Shown here piece after piece: positions 27,306-37,292 of a stretch of 64,000 bases of DNA (within the stretch, counting starts at the first letter, position 1; every line of letters begins with the position of its first letter). Both the position numbers and the translations under genes were made by a program. The DNA is from Hymenobacter metallilatus (lineage in GTDB: Bacteria > Bacteroidota > Bacteroidia > Cytophagales > Hymenobacteraceae). The notes under the pieces are model-generated. The model saw only the letters and a program-made list of their open reading frames with translations. It did not search any database and was not told the DNA's origin. The stretch covers positions 1-64,000 of the forward strand of contig NZ_RWIS01000009.1 of assembly GCF_003944705.1 (NCBI RefSeq), given 5' to 3'.

Positions 27306-27770
27306 GCACCATTGTTACGCGCTACGGCCACAACGCCCGCCTTAGTTCAGCTCAATGATGGGCCTCACCGCCCGTACCCGTCTGCCCGATGAGCTAAGCC
27401 CCCGCCACCTACGACCAGCAGCGCCTGGCTGCTGCCTGCCTGCGGCTGGAGCGGCGTGGGCGGCTACACCGCATCTACGCCAACAAAGCAGTCCGCAGCC
27501 CGCTTCCAGGCGGGCTACGGACTGCTTTGTTTTGTGGCAGATAGTTTTTATCTGGTAACGGTATACTCAGAATTGCTTCAGAAACAGAATGTATTCTTGT
27601 GCCCGATGCAGGCTTCACGCATTCTTCATTACTACCTAAACAGCCACTCTCCTAACTGCCTCGCACTTTCACGGCAGAGCAGAGAATGACAGCCGATAAA
27701 TACTCCCGTTTACCACCTCCATATGCGCTAACTCTACGTTCTTCGCTCTGTTGCACTCATTTTAGTTGCC
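27306..27770. other. Spacer with possible gene relic
   Basis: 465 bases after the MFS gene. A short frame near 27398-27547 (TYDQQRLAAACLRLERRGRL) has coding-like composition but no start and no full domain, so it may be the remains of a lost gene. A strong terminator lies at 27485-27533. The rest shows nothing recognisable. Confidence 0.35.
27485..27533 (+). terminator. Terminator of the sulfur operon
   Basis: Stem AAAGCAGTCCG/CGGACTGCTTT plus inner AGCCCGC/GCGGGCT (27485-27503 with 27510-27528) with one bulged base per side, and a T-rich tail. It is a strong intrinsic terminator. Confidence 0.85.
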
Positions 27771-29135
27771 GTGACTTTTTTCCGCCTGAATCAGTTTACA
27801 AATATTACGGTCACTGTACGTTGCCGGCGCCATATTTGGCTGCTGGCTTTGCCATTGTTACTCGCCAGTTGCGTCAGCACTAAGTCGGTGTATACCCGCG
27901 ACCATGTGGCCCGGCGCCTGCAGCGCCGCGGCGGCTACGAACTGGGCCCTGCCCGCCGGGCGGCCGCCCCGGCTCCGGCGCTGCCCAATTTGCAGGACGG
28001 CCTGAGTGAAGCTGAAACCGTGAGCCTGGCCCTGACCCGCAACCCGGCCTTTCAGGCCGACCTTAGCACCCTGGCCCTGGCCCAGGCCGATTTGCAGGAT
28101 GCCGGCTTGCTGCCCAACCCCGTACTAAACCTGATGACGGCCCACGGCACCGCACCCTTCTCCCTGGCTCTCAATCTGGCTGCTGACCTGCTTTGGCAGC
28201 GGCCGGCCCGGGTGGGCGCCGCTCAACTCGAAACCCAGCGCGTGGCCGAAAGCCTCGTCAGCCGCGGCCTGCTCGTGAGCCGCGACGCGCAGGTTTCTTA
28301 CACTGATGTTACGCTGGCCGATGAGCGGGTACGCATTGCCCGCGAGGCCATTGTGATGCGGGCCGAAGTGGCGCGCATTGTGCGGGCCCGCTACCGGGTG
28401 GGTGAGGCCAGCGAGCTGGAAACCGTGGCTCCCAGCGCCGATTCGTTGCGCGCCGTAGACGACTACTACCGGGCCCGCCGCGACAACCGGGTGGCCCGCC
28501 TGCGCCTGCTGGCCTCCCTGGGCCTGGATTCCGTGAATGCCGATTCCGTACGGTTTACTACCGCTCCCGCGGCGGCTGTTTCAGTACCTTCCTTACCGGT
28601 CCTGCTGGATTCAGCCTACGCAACCCGCCCCGACGTATGGGCAGCGCGGGTAAGCATTGAAGGTATTGGCCAGCGGCTGCGGTGGGAACGGAGCCGGGTG
28701 TTTGCGTTCATTGTTTCGCTGGATGCCCGCTTCAACAACCCTAACCCGGTGCACCTGGGACCGGGGGCAACCATTGGCCTGCCCCTGTTCAACCGCAACC
28801 AGGGCCGCATTGCCCGAGTGCAGGCGGAGCTGGAACAGGCGTCCTGGCAGTATCTGGCCCTGCGCCAGACCGTGAGCCTGGACGTGCGCGAAGCCTATGC
28901 CCAGTACGAGCAGGCCAGCCAAAGCGTGGCTTTGTGGGAACGGAGCTACCTGCCCAGTCTGCGCGATGCGCTGCGTCGCTCCACCAATGCCTTCATCAAC
29001 GGCGACTTTCCCTACGTGCAGGTGGCCGAAACTACCCGCCAGCTGCTCGATGCCCAGCAGCGCGCCGCCGAGGCCCGCGCCGACCAGCGCCGCGCCCTGG
29101 CCCGGTTGCGGTATGCTGCGGGCGGGCGTTTTTAA
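27771..29135 (+). CDS. CusC-like outer membrane efflux lipoprotein (TolC family)
   Basis: A 454-residue protein of the outer membrane efflux family. The signal peptide ends in a lipobox, LLASC, and the body has the two OEP repeats with long coiled-coil helices (about residues 85-265 and 290-450). Internal motif ARYRVGEASELE and its partner RSTNAFINGDFPYVQ mark equivalent points of the duplicated fold. It forms the exit duct of a tripartite pump with the next two genes. GTG at 27771 is the only suitable start upstream of the signal peptide. Confidence 0.9.
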   Translation: MTFFRLNQFTNITVTVRCRRHIWLLALPLLLASCVSTKSVYTRDHVARRLQRRGGYELGPARRAAAPAPALPNLQDGLSEAETVSLALTRNPAFQADLSTLALAQADLQDAGLLPNPVLNLMTAHGTAPFSLALNLAADLLWQRPARVGAAQLETQRVAESLVSRGLLVSRDAQVSYTDVTLADERVRIAREAIVMRAEVARIVRARYRVGEASELETVAPSADSLRAVDDYYRARRDNRVARLRLLASLGLDSVNADSVRFTTAPAAAVSVPSLPVLLDSAYATRPDVWAARVSIEGIGQRLRWERSRVFAFIVSLDARFNNPNPVHLGPGATIGLPLFNRNQGRIARVQAELEQASWQYLALRQTVSLDVREAYAQYEQASQSVALWERSYLPSLRDALRRSTNAFINGDFPYVQVAETTRQLLDAQQRAAEARADQRRALARLRYAAGGRF

Positions 29136-29159
29136 ACTGTAGCCGTTTTTTCGTTCGTT

Positions 29160-30386
29160 ATGCACTCATCAAAAGTTGCCCTCTTTCTGCCGGCGGTTTC
29201 GCGTTGCCTAGCGCTGGCCGGTTTGCTGGGCGGCGCGGTAGCCTGCGGCAAGGCCGAAAAGCCGAAGCCTGCCAGCCCCGCCGAGATAGAAAACCCGGTT
29301 AAGGAGTCGGACCTGACTACCGTAACCCTCACCGCCGACGCCGAGAAGCGGCTGGGTATCAAAACGGTGGCTATTAAAGCCGATAACGTGCGGGCTACCC
29401 GTGAAGTGGGGGGCGAAATCCAGGCCGTGCCAGGTCAGGCCGTAACAATTGTGGCCCCGGTGCAGGGCACACTCCGCGGCGGGGCCAGCATAACGGCTGG
29501 CCGGCAGGTGAGCCAGGGCCAGACACTCTACCAACTGGTGCCCCTTCCCCCGGAGCGCGACTTGCTTACCCTCAACCAGGGCACGGCCCAGGCCCGCACC
29601 CAGCTGCAGGTAGCGCAGGCCCGCTTGCAACGGGCCGAGGAATTGCTGGCCGACCGCGCGGGCAGCGTACGGGCCCGCGACGATGCCCGCGCCGACGTGG
29701 CCCTGGCACAGCGCGCCCTGGCCGACGCCCGCGCCCGGCAGGGCGCACTCAGCGGCAATACTAATGGCGGCCAGGCCCTGCTCATTAAGGCTCCGCTAAG
29801 CGGCGTGGTACAGCGAGTGAATGTGGCATCCGGCTCGGTAGTAACCGCCAACACGGTATTACTGGAGCTGGCCGCTCTCAATAAAGTGTGGGTGCGCGTG
29901 CCGCTGTTTGTGGGCGACTTGCGCCGGCTGGGAAAAGAACAAACGGTAACCGTGCGCCCTCTGAATGGTGGCCCGGCCCGCCCCGCCCGCCCGGTTGAAG
30001 CACCTTTGCTCGGGGCCACGGCCGGTACGGGTACGGCCGATGTATTCTATGAGCTGGACAATGCCGACCAGGCCTTCCGGCCGGGCGAGCGAGTGGCCGT
30101 GGATGTGGCGCTGGGTAGCGGCAACCTCGCCGTAGGTGGCGCAGGCCAGCCTGCCCCCGCTACCCCGGCCCTGACCATACCGGCCGCCGCGCTGCTCTAC
30201 GATGCTTCGGGCGGGCAGTGGGTGTACGTGCGCACCAAGCCCTTGCAGTACACCCGCCAGCGAGTAGAAGTGCAACGCGCCGTAGGTGAGCAGGTGGTTG
30301 TGTTGCGGGGCGTGCAGGCAGGGGCCGAAGTGGTGACGGATGGTGCGGCAGAGCTATTCGGGACAGAGTTTGGCGGTAGCCACTAA
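29160..30386 (+). CDS. CusB-like periplasmic adaptor of the RND pump
   Basis: A 408-residue membrane fusion protein with a lipoprotein signal (GGAVACGKAE). It has a lipoyl/barrel-sandwich half-motif (VTIVAPVQGTLRGGAS), a helical hairpin at about 130-200, the second half-motif (LIKAPLSGVVQRVNVASGSVV), a beta barrel and a membrane-proximal domain. No metal-binding YHS-like or Met-rich N-terminal segment is present, so the metal preference of Cus proteins cannot be assumed. It begins 25 bases after the duct gene. An imperfect inverted repeat separates it from the RND gene. Confidence 0.92.
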   Translation: MHSSKVALFLPAVSRCLALAGLLGGAVACGKAEKPKPASPAEIENPVKESDLTTVTLTADAEKRLGIKTVAIKADNVRATREVGGEIQAVPGQAVTIVAPVQGTLRGGASITAGRQVSQGQTLYQLVPLPPERDLLTLNQGTAQARTQLQVAQARLQRAEELLADRAGSVRARDDARADVALAQRALADARARQGALSGNTNGGQALLIKAPLSGVVQRVNVASGSVVTANTVLLELAALNKVWVRVPLFVGDLRRLGKEQTVTVRPLNGGPARPARPVEAPLLGATAGTGTADVFYELDNADQAFRPGERVAVDVALGSGNLAVGGAGQPAPATPALTIPAAALLYDASGGQWVYVRTKPLQYTRQRVEVQRAVGEQVVVLRGVQAGAEVVTDGAAELFGTEFGGSH

Positions 30387-30387
30387 C

Positions 30388-30498
30388 GGTGAGGTGGTGA
30401 GGTGGCGAAATGGTGAGTTATCGTTCAAGCTGCGTCCCTCGCGCAAAACGTGCCACCAAAACAGCAGACTCACCCTTTCGCCATTTCACAATTTCACC
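30388..30498. repeat. MITE-like inverted repeat between adaptor and pump genes (GGTGA family)
   Basis: 31-base arms at 30388-30418 and 30468-30498 with six differences, mostly G/A changes that still allow G-U pairing in RNA. The arms begin GGTGA and end GGTGAGT. The element begins one base after the adaptor stop codon and ends two bases before the RND start. It encodes no protein. Confidence 0.75.
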
Positions 30499-30500
30499 CT

Positions 30501-33500
30501 ATGAAGTGGATAATAGAATCGGCGCTGCGGCTGCGGCTGGTGGTGGTGGTCTTGTTTGGCGTACTGCTGGTGGCAGGCCTGCAAGTGGTGCGCAATACGC
30601 CGCTGGATGTGTTTCCGGAATTTGCCCCGCCCTACGTGGAAGTGCAGACCGAGGCGCCCGGCCTGAGCACGGCCGAGGTGGAAGCCCTGGTGAGCGTGCC
30701 GCTGGAAAACGCGCTGAACGGCACGCCCGACGTCAAGAAAATCCGCTCCAAATCGGTGCTGGGTCTCTCGTCGGTGGTGCTGTACTTCCCGCAGGGCATC
30801 GATATTAATAACGCCCGGCAGGCCGTGCAGGAGCGGCTGGCGCGGGTGGCGCCCACGCTGCCCGGCGTGGCCCGGCCCCCGGTTATGCTTTCCCCGCTGT
30901 CGTCCACCAGCCGGGTGCTGAAAATTGGGGTTTCTTCTGATAGCCTCACGCAGGTGGAAATGACCACGCTGGCCCGCTGGAGCATCCGGCCCCGGCTGAT
31001 GGCCGTGCCCGGCGTGGCCAATGTGGCCATCTGGGGGCAGCGCGACCGGCAGCTGCAGGTGCTGGTGAACCCCGAGCAGCTACGCACCCTGGGCCTTACC
31101 CTGGCCGAAGTGGAAAAGGCCGCCGCCGATGCTACCGCGCTGGCCGGCGGCGGCTTCATCGATTCGCCCAACCAGCGGTTGGCCGTGTCGCAGAGCTCCG
31201 CCATCCAGACCGCCGCCGATTTGGCCCAGATGCCCGTGACCTTTCGCAACGGCGTGAGCTTGAAGCTGGGCGAAGTGGCGCAGGTGGTAGAGGGCTTTCC
31301 GGCCCCCATTGGCGACGCGGTAATTAACGACGGCCCCGGGCTACTGCTCATCGTGGAAAAGCAGCCCGGCGCCAATACCCTGGACGTGACCCGGCAAGTG
31401 GAGGCGGCCCTGAACGCCATGCGGCCCGGCCTGAAAGGCCTGGAAATCGACTCGACTATCTTCCGTCCCGCGACCTTTATTGAAATGTCGCTGAGCAACC
31501 TCAACAAATCCCTGCTCATTGGCTGCGTGCTGGTGGTGCTGGTGCTGCTGTTCTTTTTATACGAGTGGCGTACGGCCCTGATCAGCGCCCTGGCCTTACC
31601 TACCTCGCTCATTGCGGCGGCGCTGGCCCTGCGCTACTCCGGCAAAACCATCGATACCATGGTGCTGGCCGGCCTTATCATTGCCCTGGGCGAGGTGGTG
31701 GACGACGCCATTATCGACGTGGAGAACATCATGCGGCGGCTGCGGCTCAACCACGCGGCCGGCTCGCCCAAAACGGCCTTTGCGGTGGTGTACGAGGCCA
31801 GCATGGAGGTGCGCTCGGCCGTAATTTTCGGCTCCGTTATTGTGGCGCTGGTCCTGCTGCCCATTTTCCTGTTGCCGGGCCTGTCGGGGGCATTTTTCCA
31901 GCCCCTGGCCTTTGCCTACGTGCTGGCCATCCTAGCCTCCCTGTTCGTGGCCCTGACGCTGACGCCCGCGCTGGCCCTGATTCTGCTGCCTAGGGCGGCC
32001 GAGAAGGCCTCGAAGGATGCGCCGGTGGTAGCCTGGCTGAAGCGCCACTATGCCCGTATGCTGCCCGGCTTGCTGGCCCGGCCCAAGCGGGTGGCCTGGT
32101 CGCTGACGGGGGTGGCCGTGGCCTCTTTGCTGCTGGTACCCTTGCTGGGCCAGGAGTTTCTGCCCAACTTCAAGGAATACGACTTTCTGATGCACTGGGT
32201 GGAAAAGCCCGGTACATCCTTGCAGGCCATGTCGCGCATTACGGTGCGGGCCAGCAACGAGCTGCGCGCCATTCCGGGCGTGCGCAACTTCGGGGCCCAC
32301 ATTGGCCGGGCCGAGGTGGCGGACGAAGTGGTAGGACCGAATTTCACGGAACTGTGGATTTCGGTGGACCCGAACGTAGACTATGAGCAGACGGTGGCCA
32401 AAATTCAGACCGTGGTGGACGGCTACCCCGGCCTGTACCGCGACCTGCTGACCTACCTGCGGGAGCGAATTAAGGAAGTGCTGACCGGCACCTCGGCCAC
32501 CATCGTGGTGCGCATCTTCGGCCCCGACCTCGACCAGCTCTACACGAAGGCCAAAGAGGTAGGCAGCAAGCTGGAGGGCGTGGAAGGCGTAGTGGACCTA
32601 AAAGTGCAGCAGCAGACGCTGGTGCCCCAGATTCAGGTGAAGATGAAGCCCGAAGCAGCGGCCCGGTTTGGGCTTAGCCCGGGTACGGTGCTGCAAGCCA
32701 TCAGCACGCTGGTGAAGGGCCGCAAGGTGGGCGAAATCTACCAAGAGCAAAAGATTTTTGATGTGGCCGTGTGGGGCCAGCCGGCCGTGCGCGCCGACTT
32801 TGGAGCCGTGCGTGAACTGCTGGTGGGCCTGCCCGGCGGCGGGGCCGTGCCCCTGCGTGAGGTGGCCGATGTGCGCATCGTACCTACGCCCAACGAAATT
32901 ACCCGCGAAGCCTCTTCCCGCCGCATCGACGTGACCCTGAACGTGCGCGGCCGGGACCTGGGCTCGGTGGCCCGCGACGTGCAGGCTCAGGTGGACGGCG
33001 TGGCCTTCGGAGCCGGCTACCACCCCGAAATTCTGGGCGAATACGCCGAGCGGCAGGCCTCGCAGAACCGCATGGCCCTGCTGGTGTGTCTTTCGCTCGT
33101 CGGCATCTTCCTGGTGCTCTACACCGATTTCGGCACCATCCGGCTGGCCGTGCTGGGTATTCTGAGTTTGTTTTTTGCCGTGTCGGGCTGTTTGCTGGCG
33201 GCGTTTCTGGCGGGTGGGGTGCTGTCACTGGGTTCCATCGTGGGCTTTATTACGGTGCTGGGCGTGGCGGCCCGCAACAGCATTATGCTCGTGAGCCATT
33301 ATCAGCACCTGGAGCGCGAGGAGGGCGTCCCGTTTGGCAAGGACCTCATCATTCGCGGCTCGCTGGAGCGGGTGTCGCCTATTATCATGACGGCCCTCAC
33401 CTCGGTGCTGGCGCTGCTGCCCATTATCGTGGCCGGCAACGAGCCGGGCGCGGAAATCGAGCACCCCATGTCGGTGGTGATTTTAGGCGGGGTGATTACC

Positions 33501-33599
33501 TCTACCGTGCTCAACCTGGTGGGTATGCCAGCGCTGTACTGGGCCTTCGGTCGTAAGTCAAATTCGGCCCTGCCGCCGCTGGACACGGCACCAGAATAG
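30501..33599 (+). CDS. CusA-like HME-RND efflux pump
   Basis: A 1032-residue inner membrane transporter of the heavy-metal-efflux RND type, with 12 helices and two large periplasmic loops. The start DVFPEFAPP and the helix-4 segment [18 protein letters not shown] are hallmarks of this branch, with acidic residues for proton transfer. A matching segment in helix 10 reads [21 protein letters not shown]. Length is normal. Substrate is probably a metal cation or small molecule; no metal-specific regulator or chaperone accompanies it. The ATG at 30501 gives the expected N-terminal helix. Confidence 0.94.
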   Translation: MKWIIESALRLRLVVVVLFGVLLVAGLQVVRNTPLDVFPEFAPPYVEVQTEAPGLSTAEVEALVSVPLENALNGTPDVKKIRSKSVLGLSSVVLYFPQGIDINNARQAVQERLARVAPTLPGVARPPVMLSPLSSTSRVLKIGVSSDSLTQVEMTTLARWSIRPRLMAVPGVANVAIWGQRDRQLQVLVNPEQLRTLGLTLAEVEKAAADATALAGGGFIDSPNQRLAVSQSSAIQTAADLAQMPVTFRNGVSLKLGEVAQVVEGFPAPIGDAVINDGPGLLLIVEKQPGANTLDVTRQVEAALNAMRPGLKGLEIDSTIFRPATFIEMSLSNLNKSLLIGCVLVVLVLLFFLYEWRTALISALALPTSLIAAALALRYSGKTIDTMVLAGLIIALGEVVDDAIIDVENIMRRLRLNHAAGSPKTAFAVVYEASMEVRSAVIFGSVIVALVLLPIFLLPGLSGAFFQPLAFAYVLAILASLFVALTLTPALALILLPRAAEKASKDAPVVAWLKRHYARMLPGLLARPKRVAWSLTGVAVASLLLVPLLGQEFLPNFKEYDFLMHWVEKPGTSLQAMSRITVRASNELRAIPGVRNFGAHIGRAEVADEVVGPNFTELWISVDPNVDYEQTVAKIQTVVDGYPGLYRDLLTYLRERIKEVLTGTSATIVVRIFGPDLDQLYTKAKEVGSKLEGVEGVVDLKVQQQTLVPQIQVKMKPEAAARFGLSPGTVLQAISTLVKGRKVGEIYQEQKIFDVAVWGQPAVRADFGAVRELLVGLPGGGAVPLREVADVRIVPTPNEITREASSRRIDVTLNVRGRDLGSVARDVQAQVDGVAFGAGYHPEILGEYAERQASQNRMALLVCLSLVGIFLVLYTDFGTIRLAVLGILSLFFAVSGCLLAAFLAGGVLSLGSIVGFITVLGVAARNSIMLVSHYQHLEREEGVPFGKDLIIRGSLERVSPIIMTALTSVLALLPIIVAGNEPGAEIEHPMSVVILGGVITSTVLNLVGMPALYWAFGRKSNSALPPLDTAPE

Positions 33600-34048
33600 C
33601 GGATGCTGGTGCCCCGTAACGGTATAGCAGGTTTGTAACGTACTGATTTGCAGCCGGGCGCCGTTGCCACGTCCTCGCGTTGAACGAAGACGTGGCAACG
33701 GTGCCCGGCTGCCCTCGATACGCAAACCTCTATACTTGAGGGCGGTGCCAGTCTTTTCAACTACAGACAGGCTTGACACTATTCCCGGCCTGGGAGCGGG
33801 CAGAGTATCGTGCGCCAGTGCCAGCCGGGTGGTGCGGGCCGGGGCATTATGCGGCTGTTGTGTACCTAAGTTCACGCGCCAACGTAAACAGGAGCCTTAC
33901 GAGCCCCCGAATCTGACTTTGTGACGAGCGTTGCACGAACAGCGCGTGTGCAAAGTGCGGGCCAGGGCCGGATCAGCCCGCAACTTGCCCGGAACGCCGT
34001 ACCTTGCCCGCCAGTTTCTGCATTGCCTACCTCCTTCCACTCGCTCCC
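33600..34048. other. Spacer after the RND pump
   Basis: 449 bases with a strong hairpin at 33650-33712. Apart from a possible -7-like element (TACCTTGC at 34000) before fabH, I see no gene, RNA or repeat. Confidence 0.45.
33650..33712. terminator. Long hairpin after the RND operon
   Basis: 24-base arms (33650-33673 and 33689-33712) with one mismatch and a 15-base loop, about 50 bases after the stop codon of the pump gene. There is no T-run, so it may act with Rho or as a 3' stabiliser. Confidence 0.7.
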
Positions 34049-34996
34049 GTGTACATTCACCAAGTGGCGGCCTATCTGCCGACCAGCATTGTTACCAACG
34101 AACACTTCACTCGTCTGAATGGCCTGTCCCACGAGTGGATAACAGAACGTACCGGCATCCGGGCGCGCCGCAAGGCCGGCCCCGGCGAAAACACCAATAC
34201 CATGGCTCTGGAGGCCACCCGTCGGGCCTTTGCCCAGACCTCCGATTTTCAGCCGACCGAAGTAGACCTGATTGTGGGCGGCACCTACACTCCGCACGAT
34301 ACCATCTATACCCTGGCCCACGCCGTACAGCGGGAGCTGAATGTATCGGATGTGCCGGTTGTCAGCATTTCTTCGGCCTGTTCGTCCCTGCTGAATGCGG
34401 TAGAAATTGTGGAAGGCTATTTTGCCTTAGGCAAATCGAAACGCGCCCTGGTGGTTGTAAGCGAGCATAATACGGCCTATAACAACGACCTGGATACTGT
34501 AGCCGGCCACCTCTGGGGCGACGGGGCCGCTGTTCTGCTTATCTCCCAGGAGCGCCTCAGCCCCGCCGACCTGCGCGTACAATCCATCCGCACGGGTGGG
34601 GCCGGCAACATTGGCAAAGCCGACCAGGCCGTAACACTGAAACCAGTGGAGCGGGGAATTATCATGCCGTTTGGTAAGGATGTGTTTATGCACGCCTGCA
34701 CCTACATGACGCGGGTTACCCAGCAGCTACTGGAGCAGAACAACCTGGCGGTGGAAGATGTCACTTACCTGATTCCGCACCAGGCTAACCTGCGCATTAC
34801 CAGGAACGTGCTACAGCAGCTGGGCCTCCCCGAGGAGAAAGGGGTATCCAATATCGAAGAGCTGGGCAACACTGGCTGCGCCGGTGCCGCCATTGCCCTG
34901 GCCGATATGTGGCCGCAGCTGCAGCCCGGCAACCACATTGTGGTTACGGTATTTGGTGGCGGCTACTCCTACGGTGCCATGCTGCTGGAGCGGTAG
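34049..34996 (+). CDS. fabH: 3-oxoacyl-ACP synthase III (FabH-like)
   Basis: A 315-residue thiolase-fold condensing enzyme. The catalytic triad is complete: Cys 111 (SSACSSLL), His 244 (IPHQANLR) and Asn 274 (LGNTGCAG), almost the same numbering as in E. coli FabH. It condenses an acyl-CoA primer with malonyl-ACP to start fatty acid synthesis. It stands alone, without plsX or other fab genes, so it may be a second copy with special primer use. The start is GTG at 34049, giving YIHQVAAYLPT as the N-terminus. A hairpin overlaps its last codons. Confidence 0.9.
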   Translation: MYIHQVAAYLPTSIVTNEHFTRLNGLSHEWITERTGIRARRKAGPGENTNTMALEATRRAFAQTSDFQPTEVDLIVGGTYTPHDTIYTLAHAVQRELNVSDVPVVSISSACSSLLNAVEIVEGYFALGKSKRALVVVSEHNTAYNNDLDTVAGHLWGDGAAVLLISQERLSPADLRVQSIRTGGAGNIGKADQAVTLKPVERGIIMPFGKDVFMHACTYMTRVTQQLLEQNNLAVEDVTYLIPHQANLRITRNVLQQLGLPEEKGVSNIEELGNTGCAGAAIALADMWPQLQPGNHIVVTVFGGGYSYGAMLLER

Positions 34997-35024
34997 CGCA
35001 GCACGTGGCGCTACCGCTCCAGCA
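34983..35024. terminator. Hairpin overlapping the fabH stop codon
   Basis: Perfect 17-base arms (34983-34999 and 35008-35024) with an eight-base loop. The left arm encodes the last residues and stop codon of fabH. It separates two convergent genes. Confidence 0.7.
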
Positions 35025-35044
35025 AGCCCGTTACAGGTCGGGGG

Positions 35045-37129
35045 CTACTCGGCTACTACAAACGGAGTAGTGCCCTCCCGGCCGTTGGTATCCGTCCAGC
35101 GGATGAGGTAATAGCCGGCCCGCAACGAGGGCGGTGTTACGCGCAACACGTTTAGTCCGGGCAGATATTCGGAGCGGGAGCCCCCCAGGTAGCGGCCCAC
35201 GGCATCGTAAAAGCGCACGATTAGCCCCCCTGCTGCCGCCCCACCTACAAACTGCAGGCTAACTGGGCCATTGCCTTTCACTGGGTTGGGAAACAGCTGC
35301 ACCGAGTTGGCCGCCGAGGCATCGTCGGTAATACCGATGGGCACAGCGGCATCGGTTGTGGCATCGGGGCGCCGCACACGTAAGCGGTAGTAGCTTATGC
35401 CTCCCAGAGGCTGGGGGTCGGTTAGGGTATATTGGTTGCTGCTTGCTCCTGCCGCTACGGTAGCCACTGTTTGCCAGCCCGCCGTAGTATCGGCCGGGGC
35501 ACGCTCCACTACAAACCCACTTACTAGGCACTCGTCGCGGGTGGTCCAGCGCACCGTTACGCCGGCCCCGGCCGCAAAGCTGGCGCTTTGGGTAGTGAGC
35601 GGGGCCGGCAGCATAGGAGCAGGTCCGCACACAGCCGTCTGGAAGCTGCGGGTACGCAGCACGTAGCGGCCCCCGGCCACGTCGCTGCCGGCAGCCAGTG
35701 TACGGCTGCGCTGGCCCCGGGCAATGGCGTAGTGCATAATGGCGGTGGGCAAAATCAGATGGGAGAGTTGCTGGGCGTGTCCCAGCTCATGCACCGCCAC
35801 CGACTCAAAATCCACCTGCGTGAGCGAAGGAGAAGCCGTGCCGAACTGCCAGTTGGTGGCATCATCAAACTGCGTGTCCACCTCCTGCACATAAAATACC
35901 ACTGTGCCATCGGGGCGGTAGCAGCCCCGGTAGTAGCTGGTGGTGCGCCCCAGCACCCCGGTAGGCAGTTGGCTGCTGGCATCAAACCCCACCGAGTTTT
36001 CGCCGTCTTCGGCCACGCCGGTCTTTGTGCGGGTTGCCCCTACCGTCCAGTTCACGCCTGTTTGACAACGCCAGGTAACCAGTGCCCGCTGCCACGAGGC
36101 CGCGGCGGCAGCATTGGCGGCAAAGTCGGACTCAAAACGAAACGTCATGCCCCCGGCACCGTCGAAGTTGCGGTGAGCCGGCACTGCGCGTTGGCCGGTG
36201 TTGGTATCCAGCACATTGGAGGCGGCAAATACAACCGTTACAATTCCGGGGCTGGTGGCCTGCACCTGCCCATCGGTGGTGATGCGCACGGTGCCGGTAC
36301 CAGCCGGATTGCGCGTGGCGCTCAACGATGGCACGCGCACCTGCACCCGGGTATCCGACCAGCTCAGGTAATCATCGGCGTTGGCTTTGGTATAGGAAGC
36401 GCCGCCATCATCGGCATTGCGAAACTCCACGCTGCCGGCACCCCGCGTTGCGCCAAAACCCGTACCCGAAATGGTCAGGACCGAATTGGTACCGGCCGTG
36501 AGGCTGGTTGGTGCCAGGGTGGTAATTACCGGCGCCTGCCCCTTCGCCGCCACAGGCTGGTCCAAACGGTGCAGCGCGGCCTCCAGTGCCCGGTTGGGCT
36601 GCACCAGCCGGGGTGCCCCCAGCCCAACCTGCTGATAGAAGCCGGCGTTGAGCTGCCGGTACTGCCGGAAGGGTTCGGTGGCCGTTCCGTCGGTGAGCAC
36701 ATAGCGGATAAAGCCCTGCTGGCTGCCATATGCCTGCCAGGCTCCTTCTGCCACCGTAGCTGGCTCCAGAAAGAAAATTCCCTGCTCTCCGGGCTCCAGG
36801 CGTAGCGTATTGGTAAGCTCCTGCCGCTCCAGGCCCAGAGTACCACCCTCCGTTACTAGGGTTAGGGTAGGCCCGGCAGGCCCTTTCAGCTGCTTGAATA
36901 CCTGCAGCTGGTGCCGGGTATAAATTCGACCCTGGGGCCCCCGGAAGCTGTGAGCGTCCAGCACCTGTGCTTCTACAATACGGGTGGCCCGGGCCGCCCG
37001 CAGCGCCGGGTCCAGGGGCAGCAGCAGGCAGTGCGTTTCGGAGGAGGCAGCTACCTGCGCGGCTGCGGGCAGGGTAGCCAGCCCGCAGCTTAGCAGCAGA
37101 GGAAGCCAGAGGATATTTTTGGGGTACAT
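35045..37129 (-). CDS. Secreted metalloprotease-like protein with IPT and T9SS sorting domains
   Basis: A 694-residue exported protein with a signal peptide ending LPAAAQ. After an N-terminal region of unknown fold comes an IPT/TIG-type domain (VITTLAPTSLTAG, GTGFGAT, about residues 185-280). A catalytic-like segment follows with HELGHAQQLSH near residue 450, a zinc motif with the HExxHxxxxxH spacing of metzincins, except that the usual Gly is Gln. A fibronectin-like and type A T9SS domain (SVQLFPNPVKG) end the protein. It is probably a surface or secreted zinc protease, but the missing Gly leaves some doubt. The start at 37129 gives the signal peptide. Confidence 0.85.
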   Translation of the reverse strand: MYPKNILWLPLLLSCGLATLPAAAQVAASSETHCLLLPLDPALRAARATRIVEAQVLDAHSFRGPQGRIYTRHQLQVFKQLKGPAGPTLTLVTEGGTLGLERQELTNTLRLEPGEQGIFFLEPATVAEGAWQAYGSQQGFIRYVLTDGTATEPFRQYRQLNAGFYQQVGLGAPRLVQPNRALEAALHRLDQPVAAKGQAPVITTLAPTSLTAGTNSVLTISGTGFGATRGAGSVEFRNADDGGASYTKANADDYLSWSDTRVQVRVPSLSATRNPAGTGTVRITTDGQVQATSPGIVTVVFAASNVLDTNTGQRAVPAHRNFDGAGGMTFRFESDFAANAAAAASWQRALVTWRCQTGVNWTVGATRTKTGVAEDGENSVGFDASSQLPTGVLGRTTSYYRGCYRPDGTVVFYVQEVDTQFDDATNWQFGTASPSLTQVDFESVAVHELGHAQQLSHLILPTAIMHYAIARGQRSRTLAAGSDVAGGRYVLRTRSFQTAVCGPAPMLPAPLTTQSASFAAGAGVTVRWTTRDECLVSGFVVERAPADTTAGWQTVATVAAGASSNQYTLTDPQPLGGISYYRLRVRRPDATTDAAVPIGITDDASAANSVQLFPNPVKGNGPVSLQFVGGAAAGGLIVRFYDAVGRYLGGSRSEYLPGLNVLRVTPPSLRAGYYLIRWTDTNGREGTTPFVVAE

Positions 37130-37292
37130 AGGGCTACGGAGTGGCCAACAGGGCCGCAGGTAAGGTACTCCAATTATTGCGTTCCGGTTAAGTGCCTGCC
37201 TCGCTTTTTTCCGCTTCTCTGCCAAATGCCGCGCAACCGTTCTTCGGCCCTTGGCCTCTTGTTGGCAGCATCTACCTTTTTCATCTATTCTT

